Of a stretch of 64,000 nt of DNA, positions 24,850 to 37,762 are shown in pieces (the first letter of the stretch is position 1; each line of letters begins with the position of its first letter). Origin of the DNA: Hepsetus odoe (Eukaryota > Chordata > Actinopteri > Characiformes > Hepsetidae); contig CM029376.1 of assembly GCA_017165825.1 (NCBI GenBank), positions 18,814,258 to 18,878,257 of the forward strand. The letters run 5' to 3'. The notes under the pieces were generated by a model, which saw nothing but the letters and a program-made list of their open reading frames with translations, had not been told where the DNA came from and did not search any database. A program made the position numbers and the translations under genes.

Positions 24850-25125
24850 TAGGACCTCTTCTTTCGACTGCTCCTGCTTTGGGGTTACTACAGTGGATCA
24901 TCTGTTTCTGTTTCTTATGGTCCTTTGCATCTTAGATTCCTTGCTTAGCTGACCACCTGCATGTCCTCTCTCACCATATCCATAAACTTCCTCTTTGGCC
25001 TTCCTCTTCTCCTCTTGCCAAGCAGTTCCATCTTCAACATCCCTCTCTCGATATAACTCTCACCTCTCCCCTGTACATGTCCAAACCAATGCAATCTTGC
25101 TTCTCTAACTTTTTCTAGAGAAACT
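24850..25125 (-). mobile_element. LINE 3' end with RT-ORF C-terminus
   Basis: On the minus strand, a frame from about 25118 to a stop at 24945-24947 reads EKVREARLHWFGHVQG, then IERGMLKMELLGKRRRGRP and KRKFMDMVREDMQVV. The WFGHVQ and GRPKRKFMD motifs are typical of the C-terminal tail of endonuclease/reverse transcriptase proteins of fish LINEs; I think RTE-like but cannot be sure of the clade. About 95 bases of 3' non-coding sequence follow. Everything upstream (endonuclease and RT catalytic domains) is missing, consistent with 5'-truncated insertion. Confidence 0.75.
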
Positions 25126-28100
25126 TACATACAAACTTGTATTTAAGGCAACTAATCTAAGCTAATATTTGTATTTTAAAAAGTGTATTAGAGATAGTTT
25201 ACTAGTCTGCACTACAATTTGCAGTTTTTAGCATTAAGTCTCCAGAAGAGGGTACAGTGCTAATAAGTCTGTGGTCCACATGGTTTGAATTTCCTCTGGG
25301 ACTTTAGCTGACGTTCATCCTTTGACAGTCTGAGCAAAGCGAACACACACAGGCCTACAAGCACATATGGCAAGCCTCTTTAATGCTGCTAAAGATCAAA
25401 TGCAGACATAAAACGGGAGTGTGTATTGTTATTGATGCTTACCCCTCCAGTGGACTGATCCCTGTGGGGGGCAGAGCAATTCAGTCAAAATCCACCGTTA
25501 AATCTACTTCACATTATTTGCAAGTCACGTTAAACACGGGCTGTTGTTAATTTGTTAATAAAACACTGCCTGTCACTGCCTGACATCTGAGGCATTCTGC
25601 AGCACCTCTAATATTTCATCAGCCAAGGCTGCCCAAGCAGCAGGCTTTATAGTAGACTCACTGTAAAAACCTACTGAACTCTGCTCTTTGAAGTTGGAAT
25701 TGGAATGTTAAATAGTCCAGACCAGGGCTGGAAGGAAATGATAGGGCCAGAATCCCAAGGGCAGGCATTTTCATCCTTAGATAATGCATGCACTGGTGTA
25801 TTATGGTTCCAAGAATATGTAGTTTTGAATTATTGAAAAAAAAAAAACATGTTCAAAACAGTGTGTCAGAATTCAAAATCTGCAGACACAGTATGATCTG
25901 TATAACTAAGGTTCCCACATTTTTTTGGATTTTGAACACCTGGAAAAAGATCTGTGATCTGTGATCAAAACCATGCATCCTGTTTTGTTTATATCTTGGT
26001 TGCAGTTTTATAAGATCTGGCCTGAGCCAATGTGTGTAGAAGGCTAAATACGGCACTTGGGAAGCGGTCAGATGTCACTGATGCTTACTTTTGCAGAAAA
26101 ACAAATCATCGTCTCATTGTCAATTGTGTCAATGCAACTTCTAGAACATAATGCATTGTTGTTGCTGAAAATCCTCCTTTGTTGTTGCTAAAAATCCTTT
26201 CTGCTTTTTTTTGTTCTGTTTTTATTATTGGTTAGTTTGTTGGTGGGTAGGCAAGCTTTTTAACTTTTTTACTGACATTTATTTTCATCACTAAAGAAGA
26301 ATTACACCACCAGTTGATCCTGATGAAGTGACTTTGCGTGTATGCGAGTGCCTGTTTATGCAAATCACCATCACCAGCTGACTCACCGCAGTGTAATGTG
26401 AAAGCAACATCCACATGAATATCCAGTTTGTGGCTATGCAGCCCTACACGCAGCAATGTGCAATTCATTGTGTAAGACAATTTTATCAGTAACATTTTCT
26501 GTTCATGCTACAGGAGCTCTTCTGTGAGATCCCACCAGTCTGGCTATCCATTCTTGGACCGATGGGCACCAATTATTACGTAGACCTGAAGATTGGGAGG
26601 TGCCCTGCCGTTTCAAGAAGATGCCCTCACCCAGTCCTCTAGCCATCACAATTTGTGTAGATGGATTTCTTGATCATTTATTTCTTGATAATATAACGCA
26701 ATGTTTGGATGCAGTATTTACTGCTTAAATAACAGTAGCAAAGCCTAAAAACTTCACGGAATATGTGAAATTTCCCCCTTCAAAGTGCCAGCAAAAGAAA
26801 ATTGGCCATAATTCTTTACATGGGAGAGGTGATTACAGTAGATGTTTCCTTTGTTGGAGTGCCGAACATTAATTCCCTCATTTCAGTGCAATTTTCTCTC
26901 TTTATCTGTGGGCACTAATGCTGGGTATCTTTTTTTGGGTTGGCGTGGATTTTTGGGGGGCTGTGGAGGGTTAAGCACAATGGTTGCTTGTGCCTTAGGG
27001 TTTGCATTAATCTCAGTGCATAGATGGAAAACCTTAAGGCATACTTGGCTAACAATTTAACAATGGCCTAAATAGGGACACGCAAGAATAAACAACACTT
27101 GCAAGCACCCCTAATACATTAAGAGGACCAATCAAACAACAGCAGCTGTTATGTTTATGCAGCTGATCTGTTTAGTCTGCACATTGCCCTTTTCAGGTTG
27201 CTCACTTCATCCAGCCATTTACAGTAATCTCACCAGCAGCACCACGCTCCTGAAAGAGCAATGACGCCATGCTAAAGAGCCATGGCCCTGTCCTGCCAAA
27301 TGCACGGTCCAAAATGAATGCAGAAAATGCAGGTGGATCAGTAAGAGGATTCTAAATGGAGCCAAATGGAACAGGAAAGAATCGAAGAACATCTATTTTT
27401 AAGCCCCTGTCCCATTTCTTTAAATGTGCTAACACCGGTAAACTGAGTGAGCCCAGTGGATTTTATAAACCCATTGAAGCATCATTTCCAGTACCGGATC
27501 TTTGCTTCTCAAAGCACTAGGCCTGGTATTACAAGTCCAGCGAAAAAGAAGCGACAAAGTTTATTTTGCTTTAAACTGCCTGAAGTACGGACTGACATAA
27601 ACTAACACTGTTGTCCTGTTACTCTGAATTTCTGTTAATAAATCAGTACACAGCATTTTTTTTTACAAGGCGCACTAGCAGGGTTTTGGCTTAGAGTCCA
27701 TTAAAAAACAAAAGAAAAAAAAAGAAGACATTACAGCAGTCCTCAAATAACTGTCACTGAGTTTCCCATAGCATAAATCTTTTTGCTGCAATAGTTGACA
27801 CAAGATAAGGAAGATGACATGACCGACCCACTAACAATGACAGCATCCAAGATGTTGTGGAGTTTACCACCGAGCAGAGAAAGAGGTGAGGAAGGAAGAA
27901 AAGAATGATTATGACACTACCAGAAAGTGACTCACCCTCACACTTGCTGAAATGCAGCATTCTTTCTGTTCATGGCAGACCTTTTGCTGGATTCAACTTC
28001 TAGAGACACCCGTTACTATCTCTTGTCGAGGAGAACACAATTTGGAAAAGAAGTGCCCCAAACAATGCTCGTCAGCTGAGCATATCTGGTTTTAACAATG

Positions 28101-29291
28101 CAGCTCTGTGTGTCTCAGCATGTGTGTCAACAACGCAGGTTTCGGTCGAGGGCAGAGTATGTTCAGTCTCACAGGCTCAACTCAAACCACATCCTTTATT
28201 GTTGTTACTAATCCAGATTTTAGTAACTGAATTCACCAACTGATGTTTCATTGGGTTAAACTGGGTAATTAGAGGTTTATAAAGAGGTTACACTTTGAAA
28301 TTCAATTAAGTGGATAACAAACCAAATAAAAGGCACAGTCCTTCAGAGATTCCAGAACACTTTATTAAAAGAAGATGAGCGGATCACTAGGAGGTCTATA
28401 AAAAGCATTTAGGAATACTATGTTGCAACATGCTCGTGAATGGGTGAGTGCCCAATGTGTTTCTCACTGCAAGAGAGACTAGTAATATAATTACATATTT
28501 TATTGTTCCTATTCTGTGTTATTCTACCACTGGAATGAAAATGAATGAAAATGATTTGATCTGCTATCTGGAGCTGCTAGGGAGCAATGAGGGATAAAAG
28601 GGGATCCGTCTGATTTGTAAACTCTCCAATATCACGTTCAAGATGAGCTAGACAGCATAACTGCTGCTTCCTTTTATTTTCTTTCATTTTATCCAAGTCA
28701 TTCACCTTTCTATCATACAAATACACTTTTATTAATCCATTAATGTTATGCCAGGAACATGTATAGTTAAAGTGGTCCTTTTTTTAGCTATTGTACACAG
28801 GTTGAATATATTCATGACACTTCTGACTGTCTGATGCACAATTAGTGGGTGGTGGACCTAACATAGTTTGACAACAAAAATCCGCTCTGCTGTCAGCCAG
28901 CTGGCCCCACTCTTGTTTGATTCCTCAACCTCTCATAATCAGCTCTTTGTATGGTGTGAAGTCAGCACATATTCCAAACATGCAGGGTGGTTCCCCAGCT
29001 CATTAAATGACTGTGACTCACAAAACAGCTTTGTCGGAGTCTGCGATGTGGAGGCGCACTGGCTGAAAGGAATGAATGGTTCTCATATGTAACATAGAAG
29101 AGTCTGTCTCACCCTGAAGTGAGAAGTCTATTTGCACCAGACTAAAAACGTTATGGCTGTTTACTGAAGCTGTTTCTCAACTGTAGCCCTCACAGACCTT
29201 TGATTGCTATGGCCGCATGTATACTAAAACTGGAACGATACAGAGAAGATTACAGATGACACGCAAAACTGTGAAGTGTTCCTTGTTTCGG
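25126..29291. other. Unannotated DNA
   Basis: A 4-kb stretch with no recognised transposable element. There is a small direct duplication at 26154-26204 (TTGTTGTTGCTGAAAATCCT followed by TTGTTGTTGCTAAAAATCCT). About 26770-26900 is a repeat-free patch that could be conserved non-coding DNA. No exon is supportable. Confidence 0.45.
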
Positions 29292-29524
29292 AGCAGCGCT
29301 TAGGGACTAGGCCCCAGGATCGGAAGCTCATGGATTCGAATCCCGCCCCAAGTTGCCCTGAGGTACCCTTGAGCAAGGTACCATCCCTGTCACTGCTCCC
29401 TGGGCACTGGATATAGTTGCCCCCTGCTGCAGATGTGTATGGGTTAAATGCATAGAATGCATTTTGGCGTGGTTCACTGTGTGCTGTGCGTTTTTTCACA
29501 ATGGCAAATAGCCACTTCACTTCA
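29292..29524 (+). repeat. SINE-A copy
   Basis: The head is shortened (GCGCTTAGGGACTAGGCCCC). A near-B box, GGATTCGAATCCC, is followed by AAGTTGCCCTGAGGTACCCT, GTGTATGGGTTAAATGCATA and GCGTGGTTCACTGTGTGCTG; it ends AGCCACTTCACTTCA. A 110-codon minus frame at 29224-29556 is its antisense and is discounted. Confidence 0.85.
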
Positions 29525-29679
29525 GCCCTAGACGAATCCATAAAAGACTTTTGCATTTTGGAATGCCTTAGTGTTTTACATGCTCATATCATATTTGAGT
29601 CACACAATGTATTAACATTGCCATTATCATTTCAGCGTCAGTGCCAGTGTATGATGATAATGAGAACGTGGTGATTATG

Positions 29680-29911
29680 AGCAGTATAGTGCTACAGTGA
29701 TTAGCACTGTAATCTCACAGCAAGAATGTTCTGGGCAGCTCGAGTTCTTTCTGTACAGAGTTTATATATATTCTCCATGTTTCTAGCATGATTTCCTCCA
29801 TGTAAACTCGGGTTCTCTCTGACAGTCCAAAGACATGTTCAGGTGGATGTAATATAAAAGAAGATGCTTAAATGCCCCTCTAGCAACCAGTCCAGGGTGC
29901 AGTGTGCCTAT
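29680..29911 (+). repeat. SINE-C copy, 3' end replaced by SINE-A
   Basis: The head is GTGCTACAGTGATTAGCACT, then AATCTCACAGCAAGAATGTT, TCTGTACAGAGTTTATATAT, GACAGTCCAAAGACATGTTC and ACCAGTCCAGGGTGCAGTGT. The final ~80 bases of the family are absent: the sequence switches directly to SINE-A at 29912. Confidence 0.75.
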
Positions 29912-30146
29912 GGGGCAGTGGTGGCCTAGTGGTTAGGGAGTTGGCCAAAGGATTGGAAGATTGTGGGTTCAAACCCCTTACCAGTAGGTTGCACCGAGGT
30001 ACCCTTGAGCAAGGCACTGTGCCCATCACTGCTCCCCGGGTGCTTTCATAGCTGCTGCATGGGTTAAATGCAGAGGTCCAATTTTGTTGCGGTTCACTGT
30101 GTGCTGTGCTGTGTACTCACAATGACAAGAATAGTCACTTTCATTT
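29912..30146 (+). repeat. SINE-A copy
   Basis: It starts GGGGCAGTGGTGGCCTAGTG with the full A box. The B-box region reads GGGTTCAAACCCC, and GTAGGTTGCACCGAGGTACC, GGTTAAATGCAGAGGTCC and GTGTGCTGTGCTGTGT follow; it ends ATAGTCACTTTCATTT. It sits immediately against the broken SINE-C copy. Confidence 0.9.
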
Positions 30147-31697
30147 AAAATGACTATGTATATTAATCAAATATCCCATAGTGTTTGGAAATTGATTAGG
30201 GTCAGCTAAATTAACTACCTTTAAGTAAAGCAAAGTTCACTCCTATTTAGTGCAAAGGTAGTGAGGAAGTAGTGACTGGTTTTAAAAAAAGGACTGTTTT
30301 TTAGTAAAGGTGCACACTTTATACTTCTCAAAAATCATACTTTCTACCACTTAACAAATATTCTTCCCTATCTAAAACAATGTATTTGATAATGTTAATT
30401 TTACGTATGTATAATTTAAGCATTGTATAAATACATACTTTTATGTATGATTTTTAACATTACAAGATTTTTTAATATTATAGCTTATTGTTAGCACAGA
30501 TTTTTTTAATTGACTCTGTCTCTCTCCACCATGAGTTGCACTGGGTCAAGCCAAGAAGCACTTTTAAGACATTCCTCTTCCCTGATATATACGCTTTATT
30601 GCTTCAATGAAATGAGAAAGGTCAATGAAAATGCAGAGTGGTAGAGTTAATTCAGATGCAATTGCTTTGGAAAATGCAATGCTGCGTAAGGCTGAGGCTT
30701 GACATTTGAAATGAACCCAATATTGAAACGTACGAAATTCAGCCCACTCTTCACATAAATGGAAAATGGTTAAAGTGCCTCTTCTCTTGCATAATTTAGA
30801 GCCCTCTCTCTCTCATGTATAAGCTGTACATTAATAACAGACCAAATTAAAAATGCACAATATAAGTCTGTCTAACTTAAAACTTGATGAAATCCAACAA
30901 AGTGCAAGTGCCTGAAGTGTCAGGTTCATTCAGGCCTGACTTTACTGTCAAATTACAACCTTATGTCAAGAGATGAACAGGCCTTTGAGGGCGATGCTAC
31001 AGAGCTGAAATGATGAACTGTGGGGCAGCACACAGGGCTACGCATTTGATTTATATATGTATAGCGATCAAGCGATTTATTATTGAAATAAACCCCAAAG
31101 TGTGGGACTTTACAGGGGAGGCTGCCAAAATAATGCAGAGAAAATACAGAGCTGTTTAACTACACAAGCTATTAGCATTCCTCCTTGATGCGAGTGCTGG
31201 CAGCACATCAGAAAAGAACAAACTCACAAAACAAAGCAAAACTGGAATGAGGTTAAAATAGTTTTCCTGATTTGAACAGTAATTGAGCTCAGACTGCTGC
31301 ATTACTGAATCAAACGCAACGGCAAACCGTCTGAATTCTGATATTGCTTCACACACTGAGGCCCTGACCTTCGGCTTTTACCAGAATATAAGTGTTTTGT
31401 GTTTTTAATAATACGATAATCTGTTCACACATCTGCTTAACAGACTCTCACTCCACACATCTGAAGGCAGCATGGTATTAAAACATCATCTGGATTCATT
31501 CTTAATGGATTATTTATGTGTGTGTAACAACTATGAGGCTCTGTGATATGCTTGGTAAAGGTTGGTGTATAACGTTCTCAGGGTTTCATGGCACAGAATT
31601 TTGCTTTTAGTTGTCCTAAGGGTAGCAGAAACGTATTTGACAGACTCATTCCAAGCATCTGAAAAAGGGTACACGCAGAACAACATTTAAGAACATA
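30147..31697. other. Unannotated DNA
   Basis: AT-rich sequence with no supported gene. CTTTTAAGACATTCCTCTTC near 30561 faintly recalls the end of a LINE frame, but it is too short to call. Confidence 0.45.
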
Positions 31698-31818
31698 CAG
31701 TCTGCCGCTTGTCCCAAACAGGGTCGCGGGGGAGTGCTGGAGTCCATCCCAGCTCACACAGGGCGAAGGACGGGGGACACACCCTGGACAGGTCGCCAGC
31801 CCATCGCAGGGAGGAGCC
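31698..31818 (-). repeat. SINE-C 3' fragment
   Basis: Plus strand: CAGTCTGCCGCTTGTCCCAA, GTGCTGGAGTCCATCCCAGC and ACCCTGGACAGGTCGCCAGC. It ends at 31818, where a SINE-A fragment begins. Confidence 0.85.
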
Positions 31819-31875
31819 TGACGGGGACAGCACCTTGCTCAAGGGTACCTCAGGGCAACCTAACCACTAGGCCAC
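31819..31875 (-). repeat. SINE-A fragment with internal deletion
   Basis: GACGGGGACAGCACCTTGCT and CAAGGGTACCTCAGGGCAAC run straight into CTAACCACTAGGCCAC. The ~50 bases that normally lie between them, holding the B box, are missing. It is fused to the SINE-C fragment on its left. Confidence 0.8.
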
Positions 31876-33879
31876 ATACATACGATTAAAAAACAGGATA
31901 ACAGAATTTTGCAGAACATAGAACTTGGAGCACAATATTGAAATATTGATACATTCTCATCATCTTTCCAATGGCGAAAAGACCAGTACCTGCTCAAAAC
32001 ATTAATTTCCCTTTAAATGTAAAGAACAGATAGACTTCAGGCTTTGTAATGATGTTACAGTGTATCCAGTTCATGACATCTAACTTTGCGTGTGATGTGA
32101 TGAAATGCATACCATCATGTTCCCCTAAAGCCGGAACATACAACCCTGATTGTAGGCATTTCACAGTCCCATGACTGAAATACAAATCAGACACAGCAAT
32201 GTCCCTTAGGTACTAACAAGCTGAATCAGTCCTCAAAAATCTGCCAAAGCGGCATAATCAACACACCAGCAACACTCTCTCAGAATCCAAAGCACTGCAT
32301 ACAGCTGTTGGGGAAACTGAGTAACGAGCAGAAACTTTGAGCAGAGGGTGCAATGCAGGTGCACTCAACGTTTCCATTGGCCCTATTCATCGCATTAATC
32401 AGGGGTGAGAGAGTGCACCCTTCGAGTGCATTATAAACCCCCTCCAGAGCGCAGATTATCTGCGATGTGTAAAAAGCACGTTTCTCAGCCAGAATGAATC
32501 TGCTGAGATGGATCAGCGGCACATATTTCAATACAACTGCCAGCCAGTCTGGAATGGCAGCAACTGTTAGAGAAACATAAATATGGATTTATGCTCTTAA
32601 CATAATCGCTCACACTGCAGTGGAAAAAGCCTGGAAAATGTCATGCTGCTCCCTATTTATTGCCCCATTTCCCAGTTTTAGGCTTACATAGTTGCGTACC
32701 ATCCAAACTGCAAGATTAAATGTATGGCCGCCATTGTTTACACCAAGAGTACCACCTCACCACTTCATAAAAACACCAGAAAAAAGGAAATATTATATCA
32801 AATATGGTCATATTTATTTCATTTTTTGTACATACACTTCTACATTTACAGTGTCTGCATCCATACATCATGTCAGTGGAGTGTTTGTGTGAATGTGCAT
32901 CCATAGTGCCATCTAGTGACTAGGTGTGACTAAATACCTCTCAGAGGAGAAGACAGGGGCTAATATATCAGGCACACAAACACATGTGCGCCGATCAGTC
33001 AAGAATCGGTGATGACAAATTTTGGTACATTTTTTACAAGGTCTGCAGCTTAAAGGATCACAAAAAAATACAAATAATGCAGCTACTGGCACCTAATCTT
33101 CATTTATGCATTTTGAATGCATAACATGTAAGTTATTGAACATTTCTGAGAGAATGACTCAAAAAGCTCTCCCTCCTGTAAAATGTGAATGTGTATGGTA
33201 TAGCTATACAGCTGTTTAAGTTATATTTAGCTATATATACATTCCTATAAGGATATAAAGATATTTGAGGAACAAGATAAGACTGGAGCATCATTTTTAT
33301 CTCTTTTTATTGTGGGATCTGTTACAGTAAACCGATCTATAAAGCTAAGCATAAAACGTAAAAGTAAGCATAAATGTATAAAATTAAGACTAGTTGGGCA
33401 TGGCCATGAAGCACGTGTATAAAAACATACAATTGAATAATACCAGTAAACAAAAACAAACTTTTTTTCTGGAGTTGGCCCAGAAAAAAGGTGCTGTTCA
33501 TCATTTAGAATAAATCCATGCAGCGGAAGGAAAACTCTGAGAAGGAACTAAGCATTTTGTTCTAACCAGAAAATAAACACTTTAAAATAACTTTTAATTG
33601 AAATAACTTTTTAGCTGTGGCACCGCTGTACTTCCTCCAGATATAAGGACAAATCTGTCACCTGTCTACACATGCAAAACACCTTTCCCCGCTGAGGGGA
33701 AGAGGAAACTGAATAAATTCATTAAATCCTGACAAGAGTAAAAAAAGTGGTAGGTGGCTCATAGCTCTACTTTTAAATTAGAGAAACCGGAAAGATAAAC
33801 TTCCGCTCAGAACGCTACGGGTCCATTTTCTGGCAAGGATGCTCTAACAGCAAGTGCTCAGGTGCTGCTTGGTATCTGG
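31876..33879. other. Unannotated DNA with a possible conserved patch
   Basis: About 32390-32570 is repeat-free and moderately GC (GCACCCTTCGAGTGCATTAT, AGATTATCTGCGATGTG), suggestive of conserved non-coding DNA. The rest is AT-rich with nothing supported. Confidence 0.4.
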
Positions 33880-34180
33880 GAGGAAATTTGATTCGTTGTG
33901 TGCCTGGGGAATTTGGCCTGGGGGGACTGAGTGTGGCTCAGGTTCCGGCGGGGAGCCAGTGCCAGAGAGCCAGAGTGGAAGTGGAAATTGAGCCTGGATG
34001 GAGAAAGGGGTGGTGGTGGGGTTGGAACACGGCGGGGGGCACTTAGCCCAGCCGCTGAACTGTGCAGTTCATCCCAGGGACAGCCACCTGTCACAAGGCT
34101 ATCCCCTTACCTCCAACGGCCACACCACTGATCCCTGAGCAGTCTGCCTGCCATGCTAGCCCTTTGGCTCACACACTGCA
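33880..34180. other. GC-rich, G-run-rich block
   Basis: This stretch stands out from its AT-rich surroundings. The plus strand carries closely spaced G runs from 33904 to 34040 (GGGGGGACTG, GAAAGGGGTGGTGGTGGGG, ACGGCGGGGGGC), giving potential G-quadruplex sequence. Both strands are open for 66-78 codons (33858-34094 minus, 33931-34131 plus), but the proteins are low-complexity and unrecognised, and CpG is not enriched as in a promoter island. Confidence 0.5.
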
Positions 34181-37100
34181 TGTGTGTGTTTGGGTGTGTG
34201 TGTATGCATGTGTCAGTGTGTGTATGAAAAGCCTGGGTGTCCTTCCACATGACTGACACTCTTCCTAACCCACTGTGATCTACTGCTGGGGCAGGGAACG
34301 CCAGCACAAATACAATATTTACATGCAGTTTTTTGGGTGTTGAGCACCAATGTTCGACCTTCTAGGTGCAATAAAGGGCCAGTGATCACTGCAGTGACAG
34401 ATTGTCAATTGGCATAATGGTTCAAGTGAACGTATAGAGCAAGGGAAGGGGATGTTATAATAAAGACTGTAATGGTAAATCTCATTTCAGGATGCTTAAT
34501 GCATAAGCAGGCAAAAGAGCAAACCCATACCTATAAGTTAAAGTATTATTACTTCTATAAAAAAATACGTAATTTAAAACCTACTAAAAAACAGAATTAC
34601 AGTGAAATAATAACGTATTTGTTTTAAGTATGGGCAATAAAAACATATATCAAAAAACATTTATGAACAAACTCAAATGTGCAAGGAAGTAAATAAATAA
34701 ATAAATAAACATAACGCCACAAAAACAGAGCTGGCAGGCAGTTCTATATCCTCAGTGAGTGTGATAGAAAACAATTATTTTAATGACAGCAATATCGCTT
34801 TTAATGTTTCAAAGGAAGGAATTCTGTCAGTTGGACAAACTTGACTGGGATGCCAAAAGCACAACTTAATTACGAGGAATACTTTATTAGCTCTGAACCT
34901 GTGACTGATATCGGATCCTTACTAATGAATTATTAACTTGATTAGTGTAGGTTATATTTTTAAGATCTTAGTGCCTCCGACATCTATCAGCATATGATTT
35001 TTTAAATTACATTCATATTTTGGTCCAGAAATATAGTAAATCACACTAGCAGTACAGATGTTGTAGAATCAGATTAAGGTACTGGAGGAGGTTATGGAAA
35101 TACATGCCAATGGAATGAAGTGTGAAAAATGTTCCTCAGAGAATTTTCATTAGAAAACTTAGAAAAAACTAAGCTAAACTAAACTAAAAATTAGAAAAAC
35201 TCTCAGAATTACAAGTTTAAAACTGACTCAAGTATATATAACTGTGTATAATGTTGTACTACCCACCTCTGTCTAGATTTGTACAGAAGCAAGCTATGGC
35301 ATCACAGGGCCATTAGGCTTGGCTTTAGTAAGTTTGACAAAAGTTTAAAAAAACTGCACTGACATTTCTGCTCAGAGATAAACCCGCTGTTCTTCCATCA
35401 CAGGTTTCTCTGCTAATAACATCTACGACTCCTTTGTCATTTCAAAAGAATTCTCTGATTGCTGGCAGTCGTCTATGCTTTTCAAATACAAGGCACCCTT
35501 TGCCCTAGGACAGACATGGAGAATTTCCTATAGAAATAAATTAAAAAGTTATCTTGAACGTCGCTCCAAACACAAAGGTTATTTTTTTCCAAAAAAGACC
35601 CAGCAGGGATGTATCAGAAAAGATTAAACGTAACAAAAGAACCAGACTTGAGTCTGAAACAAGCCATAAGTGAAAGGTTAAAAAGAGGATGCAAAGATTA
35701 AAGCAAGGTTGTTTTACACAGTAGAAGCCATGAGCAGCAGCTGTGTCTAATACTGCAGAGAGGACGGGAGAGAGAGTATAAAGCTCTCACCAGTGGCTGC
35801 CTACGCTCATCATGACACAAACATGCCATAATTCCACCCTGAATAATCACCTCTATCTAAACAATGTCCTACTGGCTGTGCGTGGATCTGGGCCTTTCTC
35901 TGCAAATCTGCAATCATGTGCTGAGCAGTTAGAGCTCAGAGCCCCACAGAGCACTGCCGTTCCTGCTAATTGTTGGCTGCAGGCATTTCAAAGGAGCTGC
36001 ACTGTCAGTCAGTGTGTGGGAAGAGGAGCTGAGATTACAGATAACTGGAAGAGCGGCGTTCATATAACTGAATGTAATGAAAAGCATGGTAGGAAACCTT
36101 TTTATAAGCTTGGTTTTTTGGCTGTAATTGATGATTTAGTGCAGAAAGACCTTTGATGATGAAGTCTGGTGTAGACATCCAAAGACATTCTCCAGTTTCA
36201 GCTCTTGGACGTCAGCGTGGGACCACTCTTAAAATGATGTTTCGGGGGAGGATCACACTGAAACAGTTTTCGCTTAACCCAGAATATCATCAGTTAGCTA
36301 AGATGTTATGTTCCTGATGTTTGCTTCTGAAATTTTGCAAATTACCGACACAGAAAACAAGTAATGAAAGTATGTTATTTGAAACATCCTGCAATTTGCA
36401 TTTATGAATTACTATCTGCTTGCACCAAAAAGCCTTGAGTTGACATTTAAACCGAACTGGACTTAATAATACAGTCAAAACTCAGGATGGATTTTTTGAA
36501 AGTGGCAAGAATATGAAAAATTCCAAATCTTATACATAATCTCGGTCAGCAAAAATCTATTCAGACTCATGTTTCTCCTTATTGAAACATTAACATACAG
36601 TATAACACAACATCTACTGGCATCTGTAAGAAAGGAAATATGCACATGTCACATGTTTCCATTTTTAAACAGTTTAATATCTTGGAACTGTGGTTAAAAA
36701 TGAAATGCAAACAGGATTGTTTTGAAGAACAATTATTCAGAAACACTAATGAGTCAAAGAGCCACGGTTTTCTCCATTCTCTTTTACCCAGTATGATGTA
36801 TGCAGTTCTTGGCATCCAGCAGCTCTACCATTAAGATCTTAGTCGGAACATTACAGAATGAATAGTCATCACATTTGGAGTCATCACATCATTTCCCACA
36901 CGCAGATGTAACACACATCACATGAATGTGATGCTATCTGGCCTCAAGTTCCATTTCTAAAAGGAAAAAATCCCAAGATGGCACAAACTTTCCCAGGATC
37001 CCCCCTGGCTGATTTCTTCAGAGGTATGTGGCTTTGCTTTTGTTAGCGCCATGGATAGATTTCCTCTCCCAAGCCCTGGAATCCAGCAACCAGAGCAAGA

Positions 37101-37762
37101 GGCAACAATGGCAGCCTTTATTTAATTCTTAAGGCACAGCGAGACACTCCTATGCATGGGGAGCAAAACAGTGCAGTGACCCACAAGCTGTGGCTCTGAC
37201 CTGGCCGGGTTTGAAAGCAGCCACTCCAAAACTATGGGGGCTCAAACAGAGGCACCACAGACCCAACACTTCTGGCGCAGAGTGGCCATTAAGGCACTGA
37301 GAGACTGACTTCATTCAACTAAATGCCATAGTGCTGAAGGTTTGACAGTGCTATTGACATTTAGCAAATCCTTCAATTAGACAACTTTCTCACAAGACAC
37401 CAGAGTTGCTAATGTGGCAGGAGGCCCGGAAAGAAGCAGAGGGCATTTACCGTCATCTTTTCGGGAGAAAATGAAGGAAAATTAGCCAACATGAAGGTCA
37501 GAGAATTGATGACTAAATCGAAGCGGTTTAATTGCTGTGTTGCCATATACTAATGGTATGCATTTGTAACATTTCCAGCCAAATGCAAATAACAATTTTA
37601 CCCTACATAACCTCTGAGCAGAGGGGGACAATTCAGCAGCTGGAGATTTATGCAAGCAGGGCATTTTTTTTTCTCCTCAGAACAAGTTCTTTACTGAATA
37701 ATTCTGTACATCTGCGAGAAAAATGCTAGCTGTTATTAGGTTACTCTTTTCTCCTTCCTGCT
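34181..37762. other. Unannotated DNA
   Basis: It holds a short TG-rich run (34180-34224) and an AAAT run (34690-34710), otherwise unique AT-rich DNA. The 114-codon plus frame at 35812-36156 is one of the longest non-repeat frames in the window, but it has no signal peptide, known domain or splice context, so I do not call it. Confidence 0.45.

Noticed and set aside
29224..29556. 110-codon minus frame
   Set aside because: It is mostly the antisense of a SINE-A copy.
30540..30605. Possible end of a LINE reading frame
   Set aside because: Only about ten residues resemble the expected motif, which is not enough.
35812..36156. 114-codon plus frame
   Set aside because: No known domain, no flanking splice sites that I could support, and a length expected by chance in 64 kb.
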